From contig NZ_JAJISC010000004.1 of NCBI RefSeq assembly GCF_024790395.1, forward strand, positions 186,001-250,000: DNA of 64,000 nucleotides. Direction: 5' to 3'. The notes beneath the pieces are model-generated. The model did not search any database. It was not told the DNA's origin and was given only the letters and a program-made list of their open reading frames with translations. Below are positions 25,949 to 33,768 of the stretch, one piece after another (the stretch's first letter is position 1; each line of letters starts with the position of its first letter). A program made the position numbers and the translations under genes. Source of the stretch: Halomonas dongshanensis. Lineage in GTDB: Bacteria > Pseudomonadota > Gammaproteobacteria > Pseudomonadales > Halomonadaceae.

Positions 25949-26096
25949 GAAGTATCCTCGTATCCAGACCTATCGCAAGACCGGCCACTGAATGAACGAA
26001 TCAATGTATTAGGGGATGCATGAATGATGCCAGGGGCCGGTGTTTTAAGCAGTACTTTCTTCAGGTGTGAAAGTAGCGGCGAAAGCTTAATGGGAG

Positions 26097-26142
26097 TGGT
26101 GGGCCCAGCAGGACTTGAACCTACGACCAAGGGATTATGAGT
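26097..26142 (-). repeat. Left attachment site (attL), duplicate of the tRNA-Ile2 3' end
   Basis: 46 bp identical to 47119-47164 except at base 26109 (C against T). It covers the anticodon-to-CCA part of the tRNA but lacks the 5' half, so it is not a functional tRNA gene. It marks the far end of the integrated element. Confidence 0.9.
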
Positions 26143-26477
26143 TCGCTTTTAAATCAATAAGATACTGATACTCAAGGGAAAGCGACAGTAATTGAGCGAA
26201 AGGTACAGTTCTTCGGAATCAGTAGCTTAGCGAAGATTGAGGATAGCACACGAAGCTAGTGTGTGTACCGCGAGTGTACCGAATTTCTCCTTTGCTTCGC
26301 AGGAGCATTAGCCCTTTGTTGCCACCCTACCGGCACGCGGTCAATTCAGGCTCGCATCATTTGAATCGACTGTTCTTACTACTGATTCTGGCCGGCCATG
26401 ATGCATCTGAATTTCACTGGTGGTAAAATTCTTAACCATCTAGGCTGGCTGCAGCAGAGCGAGCGAGGAAAGCAGCG
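26143..26477. other. Gene-free left end of the mobile element
   Basis: 335 bp between attL and the first element gene. It contains one copy (about 26235-26276) of an imperfect repeat whose second copy lies after the IetAS-like genes, and short GTACC-containing repeats. The promoter of the XRE gene should be near its right end. No coding sequence was seen. Confidence 0.6.
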
Positions 26478-26780
26478 ATGAACGTGGGGCAAGCAATTCG
26501 CCGGTGTCGGACACAGCGCGGTGCGTCGCAGAGCGAGGTCGCTCACCGCGCGAACTGCTCGGTGTCGTACCTCTCGTTGTTGGAGAACAATAAGCGTGAC
26601 CCAACGCTATCAACCATCATCAGGATTGCCCAGGCATTGTGTGTTCCTGTCGGTGTACTCTTCGTGCTGGCGTCGGACAAAGAGGAGATGGGGGCGATCG
26701 ACGCACATCTGACCGGCGAGTTGGAGAAGTCTGCTTTGGCTGCACTGGGAGTGCCTGCCAAGCAAGCTGCGAATGATTAA
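26478..26780 (+). CDS. XRE-family regulator preceding the IetAS-like module
   Basis: 100-aa protein made almost entirely of one XRE/Cro helix-turn-helix domain (residues about 7-62: IRRCRTQRGASQSEVAHR, then SYLSLLENNKRDPTLSTI). A Shine-Dalgarno AGGAAAG lies just before the ATG. It is 83 bp upstream of the AAA ATPase gene on the same strand, so it is likely the module's own repressor, keeping defence expression low. Confidence 0.85.
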   Translation: MNVGQAIRRCRTQRGASQSEVAHRANCSVSYLSLLENNKRDPTLSTIIRIAQALCVPVGVLFVLASDKEEMGAIDAHLTGELEKSALAALGVPAKQAAND

Positions 26781-26863
26781 AATTTTGGCTAATGGCCTCG
26801 AGTGTGATGTTGAGCGGATGGTGCTCGGCAGGCGCAGGAAACGACTATACATAGGTGGACAAC

Positions 26864-27886
26864 ATGGCTAGCGCAGACCAACTTAAGGCGCTTGTTAAGT
26901 CCCACATAGACCAGGACGATGGGAAGTTCTATTCCATCGCTATGCAGGTCGCTGCGCACGAAGCGAAGGTGGGGCACGGCAAGCTGGCAATCGAACTGCG
27001 TAAAATGATCGACGCAGCGAAGAGCCGTGCCTTGCATGGGGAGACTGGTCGGGCTGTGCCGTTGGCGCGCCCTCGTGGTGAAGTGGCGAATCTGCTTCAC
27101 GTCAGCTATCCCGAAAATCGTATAGCGGATATGGTGCTCGACGACGGCGTACATGAGCAGTTGCTGCGCATCCTGAAAGAACAGCGTATGTTCGCACGCA
27201 TCCGTGAGCATGGTCTTACTCCTCGTCGCAAACTGTTATTGGTTGGCCCGCCCGGGACAGGTAAGACGATGACTGCATCGGTGTTGGCTGGCGAACTCGG
27301 CTTGCCACTTTTTCTTGTTCGGCTAGACGCGCTGATTACCAAGTTTATGGGTGAGACTGCTGCTAAGTTACGGCAGGTATTCGACGCAGTGACGGAAGTG
27401 CGAGGCGTCTACTTCTTCGACGAATTCGATGCCATCGGATCGCAGCGTGGAATGGCTAACGATGTTGGGGAGATTCGGCGCGTTCTCAACAGCTTTCTTC
27501 AGATGATTGAACATGATCAGTCGAACAGTCTGATCATTGCCGCGACCAATCATCCAGAGATTCTGGACTACGCTCTGTTCCGACGCTTCGATGACGTGAT
27601 CGAGTACCACCTACCAACACCATCCCAAGCTACTGACCTGATTCGTTCACGTCTGGGGCATTTCGCCCCCAAACCCTTTCGGCCAAAGGCTATCGTTAGC
27701 AAGGCAGAAGGTCTCAGCTTTGCGGAGATCCGCCGTGCTGTGGACGAGGCTATAAAGGAAGCGATAATGCATGACGAAGATCGTGTCAGAGCAGAGACTT
27801 TGGGTAAGGCATTGATCGAGCGTAGTCAACTCAGTCAAAAAATATCCAGAAAGGCTTCATCCAACCATGCCGGCTCCACCTCGTAA
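26864..27886 (+). CDS. ietA: AAA+ ATPase of an IetAS-like defence module
   Basis: 340-aa AAA+ ATPase: a short helical N-terminal region (HEAKVGHGKLAIELRKMI), Walker A GPPGTGKT near residues 128-135, Walker B YFFDEFDAIG near 183-192, and sensor-1 AATNHPEILD. It is encoded immediately before a subtilisin-like protease gene with a 20-bp overlap. That pair matches the IetA/IetS layout, known from Agrobacterium plasmid incompatibility and reported as anti-phage. The ATG at 26864 is preferred because AGGTGG lies five bases upstream; a GTG at 26855 is possible. It likely controls or delivers substrates to the protease. The assignment is by architecture, not alignment. Confidence 0.78.
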   Translation: MASADQLKALVKSHIDQDDGKFYSIAMQVAAHEAKVGHGKLAIELRKMIDAAKSRALHGETGRAVPLARPRGEVANLLHVSYPENRIADMVLDDGVHEQLLRILKEQRMFARIREHGLTPRRKLLLVGPPGTGKTMTASVLAGELGLPLFLVRLDALITKFMGETAAKLRQVFDAVTEVRGVYFFDEFDAIGSQRGMANDVGEIRRVLNSFLQMIEHDQSNSLIIAATNHPEILDYALFRRFDDVIEYHLPTPSQATDLIRSRLGHFAPKPFRPKAIVSKAEGLSFAEIRRAVDEAIKEAIMHDEDRVRAETLGKALIERSQLSQKISRKASSNHAGSTS

Positions 27887-30371
27887 TAAACGTCCACACC
27901 TTCTGCTCCAAGACACATCCACAGCCAAAGCGTTTACGGCTCACTCCCCGAATGGAGGCGCCAAGAAGGCCATTCCCGATCTGCCTCGCCAGCAGCATGG
28001 ACAAGCCTTGCAGCGTCAGCTCGCCGACTTGAAACCAGTAGCCGCAACCGCAGCAGCTGTGCAACAGGAGCAAGGGCTTGAAAGTGGGCTCGGGCTACAG
28101 ATCCAGTTCGTGAGCCAGCCCAATGTTGAACTTGCTTTCCAAAGTTTGGCAGACGAACGCAGCAAGGATAGCCGCAAGAAGATCGAACTGCTGAGCATTC
28201 GTCAGGAAGGTGAACACACCTATGCCAATGTGTTCGTTCCTGACGGCAAGCTCGAGCACTTCGAGAAGTATGTAACCGAGTACCTCGAAGAGAAAAAGGA
28301 CAAGAACGGCAAGGCGCGTGACCACAAGCCGTTGCTGAATACAATCGAGTCTATCCGAGCAGCTGAACTGCGTGCGCTCTGGACGGATGATCTCAACCTG
28401 CTACCAGATAACCCCGACGAGACTTTCTGGTGGGAGGTATGGCTACCGGTTCGCGGTGATCGACAAGCAGTCGTGGAGGATTTCCGCAAGCTCGCCGAAC
28501 TTGCTGGATGCCGCGTGGATGATCAGCAGGCCCATTTTCCGGAAAGAACAGTCATGCTGATGCATGGCTCAGAGCGTCAATTCTCTGCCTCAGTGCTAAC
28601 GTTGAACTGTGTCGCCGAACTGCGCCAAGCAAAGGAGACAGCGGACTTCTTCGATGAGATGGGCGTTGAGGAGCAGCGGGAATGGCAGGATGATCTATTG
28701 CTGCGTGCAAATTACGCCGCCGATGGTGATGCGCCCCGTGTCTGCCTGCTCGATTCAGGTGTGAACCGTGGTCATCCATTGCTGTCGCCGTTGTTGGCTC
28801 CCGACGATATGCATACCGTTGATCCGACCGGATTGACGGACGATACAGCTAATCATGGCACGGGGATGGCCGGATTGGCCGCATATGGTGATCTGACCGA
28901 TGTCGTCGCATCGACAGAGCCGGTCAGCGTCGAGCACCGGCTGGAGTCGGTACGGCTTGTTGCAGCAGGTGGTGCAAATGTCGGCCCAGCCGCGTTGCAC
29001 GCCCAGTTGTTTGGTGATGCGGTCGCATTGCCCGAAATCGCTCAACCTAACCGTAAGCGAATCTTTTGTTCGGCCGTGACGGCATCCGACTACCGGGACA
29101 GGGGGCGCCCTTCATCCTGGTCTGCTGCAGTGGATAGCCTCGCCTCGGACCCGGACGGTGCGGGGCAGTTTCCCCGTTTGTTTGTCCTTTCTGCGGGGAA
29201 CACGGATGAAATGTCGGCATGGGCCGAATACCCAGCCAGTTTGTCTACCAATCTCGTCCATGACCCGGGTCAAGCTTGGAACGCATTGACTGTGGGAGCG
29301 TGTACTAGCAAGACAAACACGCAGAACCAGAGCTACCAAGCTGTAGCGGATGAGGGGGGGCTCAGCCCCTACACGACGACCTCGGCTACTTGGGAGAAAA
29401 GTACTTGGCCATTGAAGCCTGATGTGGTGCTGGAAGGTGGCAATCTGGGTGATAACGGATTCGGACCGATTGGGATGAGCAGCCTGCAACTTCTATCCAC
29501 GAACAATCGACCGCAGGATAGGTTGTTCACCACTTTCAATGCCACCAGTGCAGCTTCAGCATTGTGCGCGCGGATGGCCGCCGAGATCGCTGCTGCGTAC
29601 CCGGCGTTGCGCCCCGAAACTATTCGAGCTTTGATCGTCCATTCAGCCGAGTGGACCGACGCAATGCGTGCCATGTACCTACCCCACGGTGCGCCCAACA
29701 AGTCGGACTATGCACAGATGATCCGGCATTGCGGCTGGGGTCAGCCTGACTTGGAGCGGGCGCTATGGAGTGCAGGAAACTCACTGACCTTGGTAGTCGA
29801 GGATGCATTGCACCCCTTCAAGAAAGAGAAAGGGAAGTCCCCAGAGAGCCGCGATATGAACCTGCATGCACTGCCGTGGCCGCGCGAGGAACTGGAGGCT
29901 CTCCAGAACACGTGGGTGCAGATGCGGGTCACCCTGTCATACTTCGTTGAGCCCAACCCTTCAGCACGTGGCAGCATCTCTAAGTATCACTACCCATCGC
30001 ATCGTCTACGATTCGATGTCCAGCGGCCCCTCGATGCATCCACCGAGGACTTCGTGGCGCGAGTCAATGCAGCGGCACGGAGCGAAGATGATGGAGACAC
30101 AATTAATCCTGCCGACCCTAATTGGTACCTAGGGGATAGGCAGCGCCATCGTGGTTCGCTGCACCAAGACGTATGGGAAGGCACCGCTGCGGATCTGGCC
30201 AGCCGTGGCTTTCTAGCAGTGTATCCCGCCGCAGGGTGGTGGAGAACTCGCCCAGCGCTGGAACGCTATGACCTGCCTGCCCGCTACAGCCTTGTTGTGT
30301 CCATTCGAACCGAGCAGACAGAGGTAGACCTTTATAACGCGATCGCCCAGAAGGTAGCTATTGCCACGTAG
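27867..30371 (+). CDS. ietS: Subtilisin-like serine protease of an IetAS-like defence module
   Basis: 834-aa S8 protease without signal peptide, so cytoplasmic. The catalytic triad is visible: Asp near residue 296 (CLLDSGVNRGHPLL), His near 330 (NHGTGMAGL) and Ser near 561 (NATSAASALCARMA). A long N-terminal region (about 280 residues) with a charged, helical segment precedes the protease domain. A beta-rich C-terminal domain of about 200 residues follows it and may recognise substrates. It overlaps the AAA ATPase gene by 20 bp. The expected role is ATPase-gated proteolysis triggered by phage or plasmid signals, inferred from the IetAS precedent. Confidence 0.8.
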   Translation: MPAPPRNKRPHLLLQDTSTAKAFTAHSPNGGAKKAIPDLPRQQHGQALQRQLADLKPVAATAAAVQQEQGLESGLGLQIQFVSQPNVELAFQSLADERSKDSRKKIELLSIRQEGEHTYANVFVPDGKLEHFEKYVTEYLEEKKDKNGKARDHKPLLNTIESIRAAELRALWTDDLNLLPDNPDETFWWEVWLPVRGDRQAVVEDFRKLAELAGCRVDDQQAHFPERTVMLMHGSERQFSASVLTLNCVAELRQAKETADFFDEMGVEEQREWQDDLLLRANYAADGDAPRVCLLDSGVNRGHPLLSPLLAPDDMHTVDPTGLTDDTANHGTGMAGLAAYGDLTDVVASTEPVSVEHRLESVRLVAAGGANVGPAALHAQLFGDAVALPEIAQPNRKRIFCSAVTASDYRDRGRPSSWSAAVDSLASDPDGAGQFPRLFVLSAGNTDEMSAWAEYPASLSTNLVHDPGQAWNALTVGACTSKTNTQNQSYQAVADEGGLSPYTTTSATWEKSTWPLKPDVVLEGGNLGDNGFGPIGMSSLQLLSTNNRPQDRLFTTFNATSAASALCARMAAEIAAAYPALRPETIRALIVHSAEWTDAMRAMYLPHGAPNKSDYAQMIRHCGWGQPDLERALWSAGNSLTLVVEDALHPFKKEKGKSPESRDMNLHALPWPREELEALQNTWVQMRVTLSYFVEPNPSARGSISKYHYPSHRLRFDVQRPLDASTEDFVARVNAAARSEDDGDTINPADPNWYLGDRQRHRGSLHQDVWEGTAADLASRGFLAVYPAAGWWRTRPALERYDLPARYSLVVSIRTEQTEVDLYNAIAQKVAIAT

Positions 30372-30829
30372 TTGGCCATTGGGAACTACTGCACGTTAGC
30401 TTCTCCAATGCTCCCACTTCGGTAGGGGCCGTGTCATGGCTTTTGCAGGACCACGGCGGCCGCCCGCAATCATCATCACTGAGCCTGACCGATGGTAAAA
30501 CTTACACACGGCTTATGATTATTCTTTAAAAAATAACTTACTGAAACAAAAGGAATCGCAATCAAATGAAAGATAAAGTCCTTTAGATAAATAGGTTGAA
30601 AGATTTTAGGATAGCACAGGAAACTGGTGTGTACGCTGAGGGCGCTGCAGCATCTCTATTCCTTGGGTCAGCGATAGGCTCCGAACCGTGCAGGTGCTGT
30701 TCATTCTAAACCTTCAACGAAATCGAGCGGCTGAGTCTCAGCCGCTCGATACCAAGACAGTAACCAACATAAGCTAAAGCTAAGCAGAAAGTGCTGTTCA
30801 CACCATTACTGCCCCAACTCGCGGCACCC
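30372..30829. other. Gene-free stretch between the IetAS-like module and hsdM
   Basis: 458 bp between convergent genes. It contains the second copy (about 30602-30643) of an imperfect repeat also found at the left end of the element, and a strong hairpin at 30722-30750. No credible open frame was found. Confidence 0.65.
30722..30750 (-). terminator. Strong hairpin, probable terminator of the hsd operon
   Basis: Perfect 13-bp stem ATCGAGCGGCTGA / TCAGCCGCTCGAT with a 3-nt loop, about 80 bp after the hsdM stop codon. Read on the minus strand it is followed by TTCGTT, a weak T-rich tail. It may stop transcription from both sides. Confidence 0.6.
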
Positions 30830-32272
30830 TTACTCTGTCTCGCCCGCCAGCTCTGCGCTCACGCTGCGGAACTGTTCCAAGGCAGCTTCCAGGTTCTCGA
30901 CGATCTCGGTGGCCAGCACTTCCGGCTCCGGCAGGCTGTCGATGTCTTCCAGGCTATCGTCCTTGAGCCAGAAGATATCCAGGTTGAGCTTGTCGCGCTG
31001 GACCAGCTCGTCATAGCTGAAGCGGCGGAAGCGCTCGGTTTCCTGGCGCTCGTGGTAACAGCGCACGAAGTCATCCAGGTCAGTGTGGGTCAAGCGCTTG
31101 GTCTTCAGGGTCTTGTGGACATTGGTGCGGTAGTCGTAGACCCACAGCTCCCTTGTCTGGGCTTCCCGGGAGGCAGGGCGCTTATCGAAGAACAGCACGT
31201 TGGCCTTCACCCCGGGGCTGTACCAGATACCGGTGGGCAGGCGCAGCAGGGTGTGGAAGTTGAAGCCCTCCAGCAGGCGCTTGCGGATTCCCTCACCCGC
31301 CCGGCCGGCCTCGAACAGCACGTTGTCCGGCAGCACTACGCCGGCGCGGCCGTGGGTGTCGAGGATGGTCATGATGTGCTGTAAGAAGTTGAGCTGCTTG
31401 TTCGAGGTGGAGAACTTGAAGTCCTCGCGTTCGTAGCTCTCGTGCTCGGTGCTTACCGAGCCGTCTTCCCCCACCACCTTATAGCTGGACTTCTTGCCGA
31501 AGGGCGGGTTGGTCAGCACCACATCGAAGCGCTTACCGCCATCGCCGGACAGGGCGTCACCCTGCTGCACGGGACTCCCGCCGTTGCCGATACCATGGAG
31601 GTAGAGGTTCATAGCACACAGCCGCACCACCTCATCGACAATATCCACACCGTGCAGGGCGCTGTGCTTGAGCCTACGCAGCTTCTCGCGGTCCTGGCTC
31701 TGGGTCTTCATGTGCTCGAAGGCGGAGAGCAGGAAGCCCCCGGTGCCGCAGGCGGGATCGCAGACAGTCTCGTCGATCCGAGGGTTGACGCACTTCACAA
31801 TGGCGTCGATCACCGGGCGCGGGGTGAAGTACTGGCCGGCGCCGGAGCGCACCTCGGAGGCGTTACGCTCCAGCAGGCCCTCGTAGATCTCGCCCTTCAC
31901 GTCTACGTTCAGGCCGACCCAGGGGCCTTCCTTGTCGATCAGGCTGACCACGCGCTTAAGCTTGGCCGGGTCGGAGAGTTTGTTTTGGGACTTGCGGAAG
32001 ATGGTGCCGATCAGGCCGCTCTCGCGCGCCAGGGCCTCCAGGGTATGGCGATACTGCAGTTCCAGGTCATCGCCGTCCTTCTCCACCAGCTTGGCCCAGC
32101 GCCACTGACTGGGAATGCAAGTCTCCTCGCCTAGGTACTCCACCCGCTCCTCGTCCATCTTGAGGAACAGCAGGTAGGTGATCTGCTCGATGTAGTCGCC
32201 GTAGGATACGCCCTGGTCGCGCAACACATGGGCGTAGTTCCAGACTTTGGAGACAAGTTGTTCGTTGCTCAT
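30830..32272 (-). CDS. hsdM: Type I restriction-modification system, DNA methyltransferase subunit HsdM
   Basis: 480-aa N6-adenine methyltransferase subunit. An N-terminal helical HsdM domain is followed by the SAM-binding motif I (VCDPACGTGGFLL) and the catalytic motif IV NPPFG (VVLTNPPFG). With HsdS it methylates host recognition sites; with HsdR it forms the restriction complex. The gene is last in the order hsdR-hsdS-hsdM, and its start overlaps the hsdS stop by 4 bp. Confidence 0.95.
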   Translation of the reverse strand: MSNEQLVSKVWNYAHVLRDQGVSYGDYIEQITYLLFLKMDEERVEYLGEETCIPSQWRWAKLVEKDGDDLELQYRHTLEALARESGLIGTIFRKSQNKLSDPAKLKRVVSLIDKEGPWVGLNVDVKGEIYEGLLERNASEVRSGAGQYFTPRPVIDAIVKCVNPRIDETVCDPACGTGGFLLSAFEHMKTQSQDREKLRRLKHSALHGVDIVDEVVRLCAMNLYLHGIGNGGSPVQQGDALSGDGGKRFDVVLTNPPFGKKSSYKVVGEDGSVSTEHESYEREDFKFSTSNKQLNFLQHIMTILDTHGRAGVVLPDNVLFEAGRAGEGIRKRLLEGFNFHTLLRLPTGIWYSPGVKANVLFFDKRPASREAQTRELWVYDYRTNVHKTLKTKRLTHTDLDDFVRCYHERQETERFRRFSYDELVQRDKLNLDIFWLKDDSLEDIDSLPEPEVLATEIVENLEAALEQFRSVSAELAGETE

Positions 32273-33768
32273 GCGGTGGCCTTCTTGCGAGTGCGTTTCT
32301 TGGGGGCAGCGGCGTCACGTTCGGCGCGAATGCGGGCCAGCAGCTCGCTGGCGGGCTCATCGTCGGGGTCCTGGGCTATCAACTTGCCGGCAAAGGCATC
32401 CTTCAGGATGGACTGGCGCAAAGCGGCGGAGCGGGTGAGTTCAGTGGTGCACCACTTTTCCAGGCTACGAATTCTATCGAATGCCTCATATACCTTTTCT
32501 ACGACCTTCACTTGCTCTTCAATAGCCGGCAGAGGCACCCAGAAGCTTCGAATATCTGTCTGATTTATCTTGTATATACCAGCCGTTGTTTTCGCAGACT
32601 TCTCTATCTGGCTTCGCATGAAAGGAGAATTCCAAAGCTGCAAAAACCACTCTGGGTTTAGACTGCCCAGTAGAATAGGAATTCTTATCATTGTGTCTGG
32701 ATATGCAACCGGATCAGGTTCGCACTCCACCAAACCACCCCGACCAACGAGCTTCTTTGATCCATTCCCTCGGCTGACAAGGATATCGCCTTTATTCACA
32801 AGATATGGTTCTGCTGACTTAGCATCCCACGCGCCTATTTTTCTCTCTGAAATATCAATTACGCCATCCTTCAATGCCGTCAAGCGAAGCACCGGAAAGC
32901 CCTCTTGAGCATCACGAACAGATCGACCATTAGATAAGCCTGCTCGCAATATCTGGTCAACCGATGCCCATACCCACCTCTCAGGCAGCTCCGGCAGGTC
33001 GCTGGTATCCGGCGCCACGGGCTCTTTGTACTTACCCCGCCCCTGCCAGTTCTCGCGGCGGGCCTGAAGAATTCGTTCCAGCAGGTCACGACCAGGCTCC
33101 AGGCGGCCGGCGTTCTCGGCCCGCCATTCAGCGGTCAGCTGGCCGGTGACGGCGGCCTTGAGAACAGATTGGCGATAACGGGACAGCAGTTTCTGAACGT
33201 CACGCAGGCCGGCTTCACCGTGATCGAGCTGGGCAAAAAGGGACTCGATTTTTTCAACGATACGCCGTTGCTCGTTGAGAGGAGGAAGGGGAAGTGGAAT
33301 TTCACGCACCGTCAAGGAAGACAAGTGCTTGACCGTCACAGATGACGTATGTTCATGAATTAGCTTCAGGTAGCCTGGCAAAGCAAAAGACAAAAACCTC
33401 TGAGAATAGAAATTCTCATCTGCCTTCAACGCACAGACACGCTGGTTCAGAAAGGCTTTTCCACCTCCCCATAGGCGACAATTGAAGTCTCCATCCATAC
33501 CGATGACGACATAACCATCTTCAATCGAGGTCATTTTAGGATCATCAGTAGGACCTTGATAAAAAGTACCAGGCACCCCTTTAAGTATGTCACGAATTCT
33601 GACAACTGGCGCGCCTTCTTGGTCACTGAAGAATTTGGATTTAAAAGCAAACCCATTTGTGATCGAGGCTACGTCACCCAGCTTCACTCGCGACCATGAA
33701 GAGTGTTTCCCATGCAAAGCATTAGGGCTTGACTCTACAAGATTTTCAATATCCTCGCCAAAGCTCAT
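32269..33768 (-). CDS. hsdS: Type I restriction-modification system, specificity subunit HsdS
   Basis: 499-aa DNA-recognition subunit with two target recognition domains separated and followed by conserved helical spacers (LPPLNEQRRIVEKIESLFAQ and LPAIEEQVKVVEKVYEAF). The two variable domains each bind half of a bipartite site, so the site cannot be read from sequence. The first half of each variable domain is more AT-rich than the rest of the operon, as is common for exchangeable recognition modules. It starts directly at the hsdR stop. Confidence 0.94.
   Translation of the reverse strand: MSFGEDIENLVESSPNALHGKHSSWSRVKLGDVASITNGFAFKSKFFSDQEGAPVVRIRDILKGVPGTFYQGPTDDPKMTSIEDGYVVIGMDGDFNCRLWGGGKAFLNQRVCALKADENFYSQRFLSFALPGYLKLIHEHTSSVTVKHLSSLTVREIPLPLPPLNEQRRIVEKIESLFAQLDHGEAGLRDVQKLLSRYRQSVLKAAVTGQLTAEWRAENAGRLEPGRDLLERILQARRENWQGRGKYKEPVAPDTSDLPELPERWVWASVDQILRAGLSNGRSVRDAQEGFPVLRLTALKDGVIDISERKIGAWDAKSAEPYLVNKGDILVSRGNGSKKLVGRGGLVECEPDPVAYPDTMIRIPILLGSLNPEWFLQLWNSPFMRSQIEKSAKTTAGIYKINQTDIRSFWVPLPAIEEQVKVVEKVYEAFDRIRSLEKWCTTELTRSAALRQSILKDAFAGKLIAQDPDDEPASELLARIRAERDAAAPKKRTRKKATA

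Noticed and set aside
26097..26142. Second tRNA-Ile2 gene
   Set aside because: Only the 3' 46 bases are present; the 5' acceptor and D arm are missing, so it is the att duplicate.
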